In this document: positions 46,661 to 58,890 of the stretch, one piece after another
How the letters are laid out: each line of letters starts with the position of its first letter
Numbering within the stretch: position 1 is the first letter of the stretch
NCBI GenBank assembly: GCA_964034945.1
Contig: OZ035963.1
Span: 61,539,182 to 61,603,181, forward strand
Direction of reading: 5' to 3'
DNA length: 64,000 bases
DNA from: Chrysopilus asiliformis
Taxonomy: Eukaryota; Arthropoda; Insecta; Diptera; Rhagionidae
Made by a program: the position numbers and the translations under genes
The notes under the pieces: generated by a model
Told to the model about the DNA's origin: nothing
Seen by the model: only the letters and a program-made list of their open reading frames with translations
The model's database searches: none

Positions 46661-48270
46661 ACCAACCATCATGCCAGGCAATCATTCAACCATCAGGCCC
46701 GGGATCCATCACCCACATTTCCACAAGACACCCTCCCCGCCAGTACCACATAAAAACACATTCATCGTGCATATCAGCGTCAGGACGTTAGCCGCCCACT
46801 CGTTCTTGCAATGACGATGGATAACAGGAACAGAAAACAGTGAAATTATTATTGGGGGGCGATGGGGGGCACGAAATCCTGGTTCCTCCTGACATATCTA
46901 CTCTTCGGTATTCTAGTTCTTTTTTTTTCATTCCCTCTGTTCCCTGCGATTTTTCAAAGCGGTCCCATCAAGCCATCTTGAAAACCCCTATCTATCTATC
47001 GGTTCCAACATTCAGATATCCCAGAAGAACACATTCATTGCTTCCATCAGGAGTTCTTCGTTGTTTTTTTTCTGGTGTGTGCCTCTTATCCTTCATTCTG
47101 TTAAATCCATCCATCACTTTAACTGTACATCGAGTTGGGCTCACCCTGTGTATATTCCTGAATCAGAAGGAAGAAAAAAAAAGAAGATGAAGCCTGTGGG
47201 ATCCACAACGGTGAGGATGCGAACAAACGAACGAGTAGATAAAAAACAAACTCCTGAAAGCTGGAAATCGTGAGAAGTACGGGAGAACAGGGAAAACCTT
47301 TCGGTTTTGGATTCACATATGTACACATATATGGTCTAGCTAAAAAGGATACCTTATTCTCTATATGTACACATCTCCATATTCCCGACGATTCCTGCCG
47401 CTAACGGCTGGATTTGCATGGGCGCTCCACCGAGCAAGGATACACATAACAGAAATGGTGTAGCACTTTGGACTAGATGATGCGGAGGGATTGAGCAGAC
47501 CAAATCAACTCCCAGAGTACTTTGCTTTTGTGTATCCAATCACGTGACAGGCCGTCGGCCATCTTGTTTTAGATAACCCGTGCCGTACGATACCCCACTT
47601 CTGAAAACTTTAAAAGCAGGTGAATAGACGTATGGAATGGTGGTTTATCGAATGGAATGGTAAGCTCGTATGTTATTTCTTCTTGGAGAAATTCGGAATA
47701 GAGAACATATATTATGTCACAGACATAGTCGATATCATTACATTCCTGACCGAAGACTGAAGACCGGTCGTTGGGGCTGTTTTTCCAAGATTCTCAGTCC
47801 TTTTCTGTTGTCTCTGTTTTTCACCTGGGCGGCTTTACTCACGCCATGGTAATTATCCTGACATTACCTGCAGAGTGGATTGTACATCCTCACATACGAG
47901 TCCTTGAGAATTTTGACGACTTGGAAGCGAACTGTTTGAGCTACTTTAACCAAATGGAGCGCCCAGAACAGTGGCGTACCTATGGGGAAATATGTTTTCG
48001 CAATACGAAGAGTTTTTGAAGGTTCCTAACCTGACGTTTTAGTTAAACAGTGTCGCAACAAGGGAGAAGGGTGAGGAATCTTTTCAGTGGTGGAAAATTC
48101 TGGTCAATGTGCGAAAACACAAAAAGTCTTCAAAATTTCCAGTGGAAAACTTTTACAGTTGACCAAAAAAAAACTGAAGCCTACAAAAAACTATGATAAA
48201 GAAGAAGTTAGAAAATAAAACAGAAAAGAATAGCAGAAGAAGAAATGAAGAGGAAAAAGAAATGGAGAAA
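46661..48270. other. Unassigned single-copy region
   Basis: More balanced composition than most of the window, with CATATGTACACATATATGG-like strings near 47317 and many ATCC/GGAT words. Frames such as 46840-47190 (+) and 47771-48019 (+) are under 117 codons without domain motifs. No gene accepted. Confidence 0.35.
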
Positions 48271-48575
48271 AAGAAAAATATTTTTTCTCTTTATCTTCTC
48301 CTTCTCTTCTTCTCCTTTTTTTCTTCTCCTTCTCTACTTATTTTCTTCGTCTCTTCTTCTTCTCTTCTTCTTCTCTTCTTCTTTTCTTTTCTTCGTCTTT
48401 TTTTCTTCTCTTCTTCTCTCTGCTTCTCTTCTCCTTCTCTCCTTCTTCTCTTCTCTTCTTCTTATGCTCATTCTTCTTCTTCTTCTTCTTGTTCTTCTCT
48501 CCTTCTTCTCTTGGTATTCTTCTTTTTCCTCTTAAATATTCTTCATTTTCTGCTTCTTTTCTTCCTTCGAAGGCT
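48271..48575. repeat. Pyrimidine-rich TTC/TCTTC tract
   Basis: About 300 bases almost entirely C and T on the + strand, made of TTCTTC, CTTCTC and similar units. The Ser/Leu/Phe-rich frames on + and Lys/Arg/Glu-rich frames on - come from this composition. Such tracts can form triplex DNA. Confidence 0.9.
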
Positions 48576-50260
48576 TGAAGGGTTTTTAAGGACACCGAAA
48601 GTTTGAAGACATTTTTTTTCTCATATCGACATTTCGAAAGTCTTTTTTGTTGGACTCATCCTCGGATTCGGTCGCTTAAAATCTTAAAAGTTCTCTTCCC
48701 GTCCATTTTTTTAAACCCAAGGACAATGCTTTCCTAGTTACGCCACTGTCATTGGTTTAAAGAGCTGGTTTAAAGAGACTGGTAACCGGATTCACATATG
48801 TGGAGAACTCTTACTCCATTATACCTGACAGAATCTGGATCTTTGGCAGAAGCCTTGAGAAAGTGGAAGGTTCTGGAAGAAAGGGGGTTGCTTTAGATTC
48901 CGTTCTTGCTATTCTCCTGTAAGGATTCAGGATGGCTAAAAAGGGTCGGTCGAACTTTAACAGAGTTTTGCTTCATCCATGATGGAGGCGGACAAGTGAC
49001 GTGGGCTCCGTAGCGATGGGAAACGCTCAACATTTCACATACCGTGTGTCACCCACCACCTCAAAACTCATCCAAGCCCACCTATAGCCAGGCTACAAGT
49101 ATGACCGAAGGTGGAATATGTGTTCGCCTGTATGTTTGCCTGTGTATCTCGTGTGGGCCGCCGGTCGAGGAACGCGGCAAAGCCTGTGAAGAGATAAATG
49201 GATGGATAGATACATATGGAAACGTTGATATGCTTTGTAGATCCTTCATATGAAAGGTATTCTAGGATATTTCAAAAATTTTGGATATTCTTTAGCATTT
49301 CGGTATGCCATACGAATTTATGTATGTTTGTGTATTTTTCTCATTCCAAGTTTTGTGCAAATCCCCCATTTCTTCCACATTTCATGTCTTGGTCTTATCC
49401 TCCTGGACTCCGGGTCTCCCTTATGTGGGAACAACTGGGAATTCAATTTTCTGTTGTTGCCCTACTACTTAGTTTCCTCTCTTTGTCGTTGGCGAAAAAG
49501 TACACAAACATTTTATACATACGACTAGTTGTAGATATATCAAATTTCTTGCCTGGCATATGTGAAAATAAATATCACACACATATGTGTATGCATAGAA
49601 TGGTTAAAGGACAAGAAATAATGAAGCTTTCTGCTCAAGGGCTTTTCATTTCGAAATTGAAATAAAAGGTATTCATCCGATCTCATATTGTAACAAGAGC
49701 TCAAAAAGCCAATTATTCTTGGGCGTGTGCGTATTGAAATTACCTTTTTTCATCAGTAGAAAAACAGGATTAGCTTAGGGATTAAGTTTTGACAGCATTT
49801 AAAATGGATTTTCCTAGCTCTTTCTCTGGTACACATATGGTTGTACTTAAATATAACAAATAACTTTTATGTTTCCTTATATTTAGTACTTAATACTAAG
49901 ACGGGGTGTATTGGCAACTAGGCGCATTATAAATTTAAACGACTAACATTTTCATTTGTTTCCTTCATTCTTTGTGGATTTCTTTAACTTCATTCAATTT
50001 GTGTTCAAGGATCACTTTGTTTTCAGATATATTTTTGGGTAAATTGAAAAACGATTCAAATTTCTGCCATCAAATTACCTAAATGATAAAAAAAACTTGT
50101 CCTTATAAAATTTACAAAGACCGTAAGTTACATATGGCTTTTTAGAGAAGTTCCTTTAAAAAAAGAACCTAGGGGTTTTATATAAAATTCTCGGGGTGGA
50201 GAATTTTCCCAAAAACTCCGGAAGGTTTTAGTAATTTGTTTAAATTGGGATATTTCTTGT
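48576..50260. other. Unassigned region
   Basis: Seemingly unique DNA. The + frame 49216-49665 (149 codons) contains hydrophobic runs but overlaps another equally open + frame and shows no start context, signal peptide with clear cleavage site, or homology that I recognise. No gene accepted. Confidence 0.35.
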
Positions 50261-50390
50261 CCATCGAATACGTCACGTCACACTTTTAGTGGAGAGAGAA
50301 TGTGGAGAGAGAGCTCTGAGATCGAAAATGTTTAGCAGAAGGTGGAGTGGGGGGAGGGGGTGATGCGAAAAGCCTAAAGTTGGCGTTGTA
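50261..50390 (+). repeat. Repeat family D, partial copy
   Basis: TTGTCCATCGAATACGTCAC is followed by CACTTTTAG and a G-rich block with AAAAGCCTAAA. The right inverted end is missing. Confidence 0.5.
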
Positions 50391-50953
50391 GTTTAAATCT
50401 TTTAAAAACAATGCGCCGCAGATGAATTTTTTAACAGAGTGCAATGAAGGTTACATTTTTTTCCAAAAATTGGGCTGACAGGTAGCAGATTTGTCTAAAA
50501 TTTCGCATAAAGGTAAAAGTTGTAGCTATGCCGATAGAAAAAAAGCCTAGGCAGATATTTTTTCAATTAAAAAAATCAGATTTTTCCAAAATTCACTTTT
50601 TTCAAAAATTTGCTTTGCGCGAACGGTTTGTCTTCGATTTCTCTATCCAAAATGCAAAAAAAAAAATGTCTGAATATCGTGGAAAATAGCCTAATAACAT
50701 TTTAAACGACGAAAAATGTCTTACCGATTGAGAAAAATTGTGGAAAACGGAAAATCAATTTTATAGTCACTAATTTTGAAGACATTTTTTTAGTATTTAA
50801 ATTTTATTTCATATTACTCTTTCCAAGACAAAAAAAAAACTAGAAACGCTAACGCTTTCGGAGTTATAACCGAAAAGCGCTCCGGAAAAATTCATAGTCC
50901 TTTTCCATTCCAGATTTTCTGATGGTGGAAAGGTCGAGGCGGAAACGTAAATA

Positions 50954-51159
50954 AGAATTTCAGATCAATCCGTTAATCGGTTCTTGAACAACAATTTCTG
51001 ATCAATCGGTCGACGGGCTTTTAAACGAAAATTTCAGATCAATCGGTCGATGGGTTCTTGAACGAAAATTTCAGATCAATCGGTAAAGGGGTTGTTGAAC
51101 GAATATTGTAGCTGAATCGATCGAGTGGCTTGTGAGCAAGTATGTTGGATAAATCGGTG
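50954..51159 (+). repeat. Minisatellite of 36-38 bp units, five to six copies
   Basis: Units share AATTTCAGATCAATCGGT and TCTTGAACGA and become less regular to the right. The array is cut by a MITE at 51160. Text of this kind (AATTTCAG..CAATCGGT) is typical of non-coding insect transposon DNA. The region 50391-50953 just upstream looks like more of the same element and contains no gene. Confidence 0.8.
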
Positions 51160-51502
51160 CATGGCAAAAAATCCTGGAGTATTTTTCAATCCAAAAATTA
51201 TATTGACGAAATCTTAATACATATTTTGGATTGGAATTTAATACATGCGAATTTTTGAAAATATTTTAGCTTTTTTTGCAGTCATATTTGAAAAGTTTTT
51301 TATTATGTATCGAACTTAAGTACTTTTAACATTAATGTCTACAATTTAATCAAAATTTTAGACTTTAATACTGAATTAAACCAAAAATAAATTTATAAAA
51401 ATTTCCAATCCATATTATTGGATTAGAATTTTCCATTGGATTACATATAGGTCCAGCGTAATCCAGTTTTGATTGGAATTCACTCCAAGATTTTTTGCCG
51501 TG
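51160..51502. mobile_element. MITE family F, copy 1 (343 bp)
   Basis: Ends are CATGGCAAAAAATCCTGGAG (one substitution from copy 2) and CTCCAAGATTTTTTGCCGTG, an inverted repeat of about 21 bp. It is nearly identical to 62177-62519: I count only a handful of differences over 343 bases. The flanks are TG on each side. It inserted into the minisatellite array. No coding capacity. The superfamily is probably one with a 2-bp duplication, given TA at the other copy. Confidence 0.9.
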
Positions 51503-54022
51503 TGGAGTATTTTTTAGGTTAGTGCACTCAGAAAAATGTCCAGGTCAACTTTTTGTCAGGTTAACTCTGACCGCTAGCTGGCAGACAGAGGTTTCCATTA
51601 CATGACATTACATCCTCGAAATGCCTATCTAAGGTCAACTCGTGCAGCTCCCAAGGCCCTACTTCACCTGCTGGTGGCTTAATTTCAGAAGTTCTCCGGT
51701 CACAGGTCAACACAAGTTTTACTTTCCCTCATGCAGGCGAACGCGCGCCTGCCCGATGCCAATTACGCCGTATGTAAGTCGTCGAGTTAGCCTCCATTTT
51801 TCTGAGTGTGGCATCTTAAAAAAAACAGTGTGTATATTTAAATTATTTTTTTACTGATATTTCTGAACTTAACGAAAATATTTTTGTTATATTTTATTAG
51901 ACATTTCGCTAAGATTCTATTCAAATCTTGAAGATTTCGCTATTTTACTAAATTATCTAATTAATTATCCCTTCATACGATTAGGAAGTTGGACTGGAAA
52001 ACCATCGCAACCAAAAGAAACATAAAAAACTGTAATAACAATTCATAATTAGTCAAAAAAAAAGAAGAAAATATCTTACAGATGCAACACCTTGGCTTTT
52101 AATTAAAAACGCAAATTGTAAAATCTGAGAATGCTTTATTATTACCCATTTTTTTCGCTCTGCTTTTTTTTTGTCTCTTTTTGAAGTATAATTTTCACAG
52201 CGTAATGTTTTTACACCCTTTCTAAGGACTACGAAGAAGTGGAGTGATTCCTTAATTTAAAATACAAGTTTCCTTTTTGGTTTATTGTCATTTTGTCGGT
52301 GTTTATGCTTTTTGCGTCTTTTGCTACTTTTGTTTGTTGCATTCGTTCACGTTTGAGTCTTTAGTTAAGACAGCATTAATTAAAACTAAGACAACGTTTA
52401 CAATGACAACATTCAGAGTAGTGACTGTCAATGGGTTCTTGAGAGAGAGAAAAAATATACACATAGATTCATCCTTCTGTAGATTTGAAACTTTGCGAAG
52501 TACACATGACGCGGGTCCATGAAGGATATATACTTGGTTATATCGTCTTTATATGAGTACCTACAGAGGATAAACTTTTGTTTCTAAAGTTAGTATGAGC
52601 ACATAGTAAATCTCACATTCTTCAACTAAGCATCCTTATCTTAGGTTGTTCTTGGAGATTTTCCCCATTTTCTTTCCCTCATTACTTAAGGGTGGTTGAT
52701 GACTGTTGGCACATTTTGCTGTTCAACTCACTACTTCCTCAATAATGGAAACTTTACCTTTTACGAGGATATACGCGCACACATAGCGAGTACAGAGAAT
52801 GTAATATCGTAGATTCAACACAATCTTTGAACTTTGGTTCCAATTTGGACAGATGAGATACATATTCGTTTTACCTGCCAACCCCACATTTTGCTGTATT
52901 CTACTATTTGCGCCCTTTAACGGTTACCAACCCAATCACCCACATGAACGGGAACTGATGTCTTCTGTTCTTAAGGAAACAATAAAGATCCACGTGAAGT
53001 GGATTCACATACAAGAAATTATTATAACCGTTGAGAATTTGAAGACTAACGACGAGTGCTTGTAGGCCGGTGCGGAGATGAAATCTCTCTGAAACAGTAC
53101 TCCAGATAGGAAAATCATCTTCTTTTACCAAAGAAGCTCCAACGTCTTGTTCATTTGATTCTCCTTCTTCCTCTGTGCGCCTCCCCCCTTGACTTATATT
53201 GAAAATTTTTGCTACGTATTGTAATATGGTTGGTGGGTCTACGTTTTTGTCTATCATTATCAATGCCAGAAACATATTTACTATCTGAAAAGTTTACCCA
53301 AGACTCCATTTTCCTGACACGACAACGTATTACACACTGGTGGGATATGAGGCAGGATTACAGGGAGCTAAATTCTAACCCATACACCCCCAATAATCCC
53401 CCATCATCTCAAAGAAAGTTTAAGATTGTGTTTTATTGAAACGGGCGGCAAGTGATAAAGAAACTAGAAAAGATGTTCGGAACCGCGGAGGTTTACATTC
53501 TCAGAAGTGAAAAGTCTTAGATCTCGCGGGTACAAAAAAAAACATACACCAAACCATATCCCCTCACATCAGATTCGAAATGTCACTCGTGTACACATCA
53601 TGGCATCCGACAAGAGACATAAGCCTAGCAAATCTGAAAAAAAACAACAACAACAACACACACGACGTTAAAAGATCAGGTGAAGGAAGAGCTATGCTAT
53701 TTTGAACTCGCAAATTCTTATCTTTCCCTTTGATTTCTGGAATTTCTAATGGTTGTTTCGTATATGTGTTTTAAAACAACGATAGACAGATAAATTACTA
53801 GATAAATGATACTACAAAGAAATATGGAGGAAGGATACTCATATAAAGATGCCGGGTTTTTAAATTGAGAAAAAAAAATTGGTGTCCTTCGTATGATTGC
53901 GCAACAGTTCATAAGTATGATTCCTATATTACAAAAGAATCACAATAAAAAAAAATGTGTTGCACAAAAAATGTCTCTTTTCGTTTCAATATAATTCGCA
54001 TGTCCATAAATTAAGTATTAAT
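51503..54022. other. Unassigned region
   Basis: Mixed composition. The minus frame 52904-53275 (123 codons) has no recognised domain and no splice partners. A short AAC/CA run lies at 53640-53663. No gene accepted. Confidence 0.35.
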
Positions 54023-54238
54023 GGGATACCGATGAAATTGCTGCGGTATATTGTGCTTTATTAGATAACACAAACACAAAAAAACGAAAATTTGACACAT
54101 TAAATAATAGTCCTGATCGAGAAAATAAAAAGGGATACCGATGAAATTGCTGCGGTATATTGTGCTTTATTAGATAACACAAACACAAAAAAACGAAAAT
54201 TTGACACATTAAATAATAGTCTTGATCGAGAAAATAAA
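54023..54238. repeat. Two-copy tandem duplication, period 109 bp
   Basis: GGGATACCGATGAAATTGCT begins both units (54023 and 54132), and the rest is identical apart from one or two bases. A recent local duplication. Confidence 0.9.
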
Positions 54239-54619
54239 CGAACACGATTTATAAACTAGCTTTATTCACACATACAATTAAAAACAACACCATATCCAAA
54301 ATAAAAAAATAAATAAACCGTTTTTGTACTTCCTGTTAATTTTGTTTTTCAACTTTTGATTAGTCACTTTCAATTCGTTTTAGTGTTCAAACCGTGATCA
54401 TTGTTAGTAAAAGTTTCAATATTAATTTTCATAATTTATTTATTACTGTTTATTTATAATTATTTATTAAAATTTTTTGTTTTTATTTATTTTAAAGTAA
54501 CTGACAAGAAAATGTTTCGCTAAACTGTTTTATTTCTGATTACTAAATGTTAAATATTTTAAACTATAAATTAACGTAAGTGACTATTCATAAGTGTGAT
54601 TTTCTATTATAAACATACA
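54239..54619. other. AT-rich spacer
   Basis: Nearly all A and T with TTTATTTATT-type strings. Nothing else seen. Confidence 0.5.
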
Positions 54620-55121
54620 TAGGGGAGACTGGGGTATTCTGGACCACGGGGAATTGCGGACCAGCGTCATTTTCTTTCCCCTAGTAGTGGTTGGTAGCTG
54701 CAAATAACTGTAATCAGTTTGCCTCATGTTAAGCTAATTTTCCTAACAGTACTCGACTTGTGTATACGCACTATCACCTCGCTTCGATAGCAAATAGAAA
54801 AGTGATACTTCGAAATTTTTTTTTTTCACTTTGTGTTTCGCTTAAATTTAACCACATTTTTCGAGAATCAACTCAAGTAAATATATTGATAATATTCGCG
54901 GAGGCTTAAGCATTCGACACTGACAAGAAATTTTGCATGAAGTTTGCATTGTGTTACTAATAGCTGCCATATTGTAAAAAAGAGCATTCGGGGAATTGTG
55001 GACCACTTTTGTCGGGGAATTATGGACCACTCAATTCTTGACATTTGACAAGCAAACTTCGTGTATTTGATGCATATAAGTGTTTTTTCATGCAAAAACA
55101 CAGCATTAGATTTTCGGCAAT

Positions 55122-55505
55122 CATACTAATATATAAAAATGAGTTGGTGTATGTCTGCCTGTCTGTTCCTCTTTCACGCGAAAACGGCTGAACCGATTGA
55201 CTTGAAATTTGGCATGAGTGTCTGTGGTAGTTCTGGTTCCAACATAGGCATACGGATAAGTAGCGCGAGGGGTGGAGGGAGTAAGGGGAGGGGGTAAGGT
55301 GATTTCGAAACTTAGTTTTTGCGCTATGTTACTCTTTCGCGGGGAAACTACTGAACCGATTGGCCTGAAATTTGGCATAGATGTTCGTCGTGGGTCCAGC
55401 CCCAACATAGACCCATTAAAAAGTTTTTAAGTTCTTTCCGGTTTTCTTCGTATTCTAAAATTTAGACAAAAAGCTTAACCTGGTAACGACGGGTATACAA
55501 GCTAG
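55122..55505 (+). mobile_element. LEP1/Helitron-like non-autonomous element, nested
   Basis: It begins ATACTAATATATAAAAATGA, contains two diverged copies of the block CTCTTTC.CG.GAAA.CTGAACCGATTG.C.TGAAATTTGGCAT, and ends ACGACGGGTATACAAGCTAG before TTTC. The start, the CTGAACCGATT block and the CTAG end with a short GC-rich stem before it are features of the widespread LEP1-type Helitron-related elements of arthropods. No coding sequence. It sits inside the pogo-like element and is therefore younger. Confidence 0.6.
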
Positions 55506-55519
55506 TTTCTAAATCGGCC

Positions 55520-55845
55520 GTTTTGACATCACCAGAGGATGTAAATGACCTTCGATAGAAGGCTGATATGAAGCGAAAGAGATTGGAGAGAAAAGGTGAT
55601 AAACCATAATCGAAAAAGCAAAAAGATCATGTCAAATCGAAGACATCACAGAAGAAACAACCATCTTCAACCTATTGTGAGGTGGAAGAATACATCGATT
55701 TCTGCATAATTTGTAAGAAAAACATGCCAAAAAAATGAACCGCCGAAATACCATCCATTGCAACGTGTGCGATCGAGCTGTTCACTTGGGATGCTCCGGA
55801 ATGACTGCAAGTTACTGGAATTGCGAACATTGCGTTTCGGACTGA
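55520..55845 (+). pseudogene. C-terminus of pogo-like transposase with PHD finger, broken
   Basis: One frame reads VLTSPEDVNDLR, stop, then KADMKRKRLERKGDKP, stop, then a Lys-rich stretch and FCIICKKNMPKK before a TGA at about 55736. A second frame continues IHCNVCDRAVHLGCSG and NCEHCVSD to a stop at 55843-55845. Together they give the order C-x2-C ... C-x2-C ... H-x2-C ... C-x2-C expected of a PHD-type zinc finger. The tail LTSPE..N.LR followed by a basic linker is typical of the end of DDE_1 (pogo/jerky-type) transposases, and a C-terminal PHD finger is known in some arthropod and cnidarian members. At least three stops and one frame change make it dead. Confidence 0.65.
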
Positions 55846-56179
55846 TTTTCATTGCAATTTTTTACTTCATTTCACTTTGTCTGTTATATAATAAATATAT
55901 GAATAAAAAAAAAAAGTTTGTCTATCACATTTTTCCATTTTTAATCGATTTACAAAGTGGTCCACAATACCCCGAGATTTTTCAAAATCGCAAAAACGCC
56001 ATTTTTGCACCAACTGATAAAACTTGTATAATTTAATACAATTTGACCGAACTGCTGTGACCCAAAGAAAGGTTATTTATCGTACTACAAATTCAAGCTT
56101 TGAAATTTTCAGAAAAAGTTATTTTTTTGCGAGTTTTTAGCCAAAATGAAAATGCGGTCCAGAATATCCCAGTCTCCCC

Positions 56180-58280
56180 TATATATAATTGTTCCAGTAT
56201 ATAGCTCCTGAAGATGGTGAAATAAATTTGCCGAAACGTAGAGCAGTAAAAAAGTTAAAAACTAGCGTTTTTATTTTAATTTAAAATTTCGACCGAAAAG
56301 CCTATGTATACATCACAAAAATAATTAAGTATTAATATTCAGAAATAAATATGAAAAATTCAATTCAATTTAATCATACTGCATTTAAGATATAAATATC
56401 TTCTGTGAAAGCAAATCAAACCTAGCTATGGCTTCTGTTCTGGAAAAGAATCAACATAAAAATAGAAAATACAGAAAAATTTCTTAACACGTTGGCTACC
56501 AGCAAAAAAAACGCTTACTCCGCTAGTATACACTGGGAAAAAACACAAAAATCATTTCTGTACTTTGTGAGTCACCAGTGAACACAAGATCAATACAGAC
56601 AAAAACGAACGAATCGAATAAAATATAACGGACAAAAAAAACCCCTTCGTACCGCACGAGCGACTGCACTCAACCATGGAACTTGAGAAACTGACGGTAA
56701 TGACAATAGTGTGTGTACACCGGTACTCACATGGTAGCCAACGTGTTAAAAAAAATACCCTTATGAAAAATTTATGCCGTTGAGATTTACACCACATCAA
56801 ATATTTATAGCAAAGACTCAAACCACGATGATGCTTAACGGGACTATCCATAAAATACGACACATTAGTGAATTATTCGACCATCTTTTCGGGAATTTAA
56901 ATTTAAAAAAAAAGATTTTTTTTCTGTTGCCAAAGAAGAATACTGTAAGATTTAATCTATTGTAGTTTTTGAGATAACCAGAAGTTTTTTCTAGAGTAAG
57001 TATGATTTTGGATAAGCCGGAAACCAGCATGGGCTGGACTTTTCTTATGGTTCTGAAGGTATATAAACTATGTTTTCCCCGGCTATACGTTTTTTGGACA
57101 TATTTTTTGTGTATTTTCCAATAAAGACTGCATCCGATACGCTTTTCAATTAATTTTTAAGGTCGCTATTTTCTTAGGATTTTTTTCACAATTTTTGAAG
57201 AAGTTTTGCATTTGTTTTTCATGTTTTAATAAAAAAAAACTTCTTCATGCAACATTTTTATACAAGCTAATAATAAATACAGCCACCTATCTAGCTAAGA
57301 ACTTCGCAAACGAGTTTCTTACCTCTAAGAACTAGGAAATTCTCGTATATTTTCTAACAACATTGCATATGCAAATTATTTTGAAAATTCAATCATTTTC
57401 CAACTTTCGAAATGATTGCGAGGAGTTCACGATGATGGATAAATTGTACCCAAATAAGATAACCAAAGTTTTAGGGAAACTATCTTCAAACCTCTGGCGA
57501 ATTCTATGCTTATATGTTGCAATATTTCTATATTTTCCCATTATTTCATTTTTATCAAGAATGAGAACTTCTTATTGCTCCTGAGAGTTTCCTGCGGCTT
57601 CGAATATGACGTAAAGAATTTGTGGCATGAAGAAGGCGTATTAATTTTCCCAATAGAAACTTGTTTTTGGTGCAGTACAAGAAGACATGGGAGGAGTTTC
57701 GGAATAAGATATCAAACTTGCTGTCAGATTTTAAGTTTTATAGAGTAATTAAGCTAATCTATATGAGGATCTATGATGTTAGAAACTATTTTGCATATTT
57801 TAGGCAGTTGCAAATTGTTTTCCTGAATTAGTCTTTTTATTTTTCAAAAATTTCCATATGGAAAAAATTATGATTTTTTCCTGTAATAGATAATAAATTA
57901 ATTTTGTTACTTGTTACTTCCTTAACCTCTGCATTGGACTTGTCCTGTCAAGAGGACGTACAAAAATTTATTGCCAGGCATGAAAATTTCTAGCTTTTCG
58001 GGTGTGTTGTGAAGTTTTTTTTACTCTCCGGGGTGAAAGTGTTAATTGCTGGTTAATTACTTTTTTTTGAATTTTTAGCATGAGAAAAGTTTTAAAAAAA
58101 CCGAATTTGCAATATTTCAGAAAAACTTTGACTGTTTTCGCGAAAAATCGAAAACTTTTTCGAAACTTCCGAAAGAAAAATGCGAAAAAGAGAGAAGAAA
58201 GAGATCCCCTTAGTATCTCCTCCTTCTCTCTTCCCTCTATAGAATTTAAATGTATGAGAAAATTATGTGAAACAAAAATG
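56180..58280. other. Unassigned region with partial family D end
   Basis: A single family D end (CTATCCATAAAATACGACAC) is at 56843-56862 with no partner. 56206-56260 has CTCCTGAAGATGG and GCCGAAACG, a word pair often seen near insect retroelements, but no coding domain goes with it. No gene accepted. Confidence 0.35.
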
Positions 58281-58890
58281 TCTGTTAGTCTGTTAGTTTG
58301 GTAGTCTGTTAGTCTATTAGTCTGTTAGTCTGTTAGTCTGTTAGTCTGTTAGTCTGTTAGTCTGTTAGTCTGTTAGTCTGTTAGTCTGTTAGTCTGTTAG
58401 TCTGTTAGTCTGTTAGTCTGTTAGTCTGTTAGTCTGTTAGTCTGTTAGTCTGTTAGTCTGTTAGTCTCTTAGTCTGTTAGTCTGTTAGTCTGTTAGTCTG
58501 TTAGTCTGTTAGTCTGTTAGTCTGTTAGTTTGGTAGTCTGTTAGTCTATTAGTCTGTTAGTCTGTTAGTCTGTTAGTCTGTTAGTCTGTTAGTCTGTTAG
58601 TCTGTTAGTCTGTTAGTCTGTTAGTCTGTTAGTCTGTTAGTCTGTTAGCCTGTTAGTTTGGTAGTCTGTTAGTCTGTTAGTCTATTAGTCTGTTAGTCTA
58701 TTAGTCTGTTAGTCTGTTAGTCTGTTAGTCTGTTAGTCTGTTAGTCTGTTAGTCTGTTAGTCTGTTAGTCTGTTAGTCTGTTAGTCTGTTAGTCTGTTAG
58801 TCTGTTAGTCTGTTAGTCTGTTAGTCTGTTAGTCTGTTAGTCTGTTAGTCTGTTAGTCTGTTAGTCTGTTAGTTTGGTAGTCTATTAGTG
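58281..58890. repeat. 610-bp array of the octamer TCTGTTAG
   Basis: About 76 copies in strict 8-base register. Variants TTTGGTAG, TCTATTAG and TCTCTTAG are interspersed. TTTGGTAG occurs at four places (58297, 58529, 58649, 58873), separated by 232, 120 and 224 bases, all multiples of eight, which shows higher-order duplication of blocks. It is not the insect telomere unit TTAGG. No coding capacity. Confidence 0.97.

Larger units (their letters stand above)
54622..56179 (+). mobile_element. Pogo-like DNA transposon (1558 bp), decayed
   Basis: Inverted repeats GGGGAGACTGGGGTATTCTG (54622) and its counterpart CAGAATATCCCAGTCTCCCC (ends 56179) are flanked by TA on both sides (54620-54621 and 56180-56181). 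The sub-end motif GGGGAATT.(C/T)GGACCA is repeated at 54649, 54990 and 55014. The interior keeps the C-terminal part of a transposase with a PHD finger (55520-55845), but the DNA-binding and catalytic domains are gone. It also carries a foreign insertion (about 55122-55505). The TA duplication and the transposase tail place it in the pogo group of Tc1/mariner elements. Confidence 0.85.

Noticed and set aside
48193..48606. Ser/Leu/Phe-rich and Lys/Glu-rich frames
   Set aside because: Translation of a pyrimidine-rich tract; not genes.
49216..49665. 149-codon + frame with hydrophobic runs
   Set aside because: A second overlapping + frame is just as open, there is no recognised domain, and the hydrophobicity reflects T-rich DNA.
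56206..56250. CTGAAGATGG ... GCCGAAACG words resembling retroelement flanks
   Set aside because: No reverse transcriptase or endonuclease coding found nearby, so no element can be called.
58281..58890. Possible telomeric repeat
   Set aside because: The unit is TCTGTTAG, not the TTAGG of insects, and it lies inside ordinary repeat-rich DNA.
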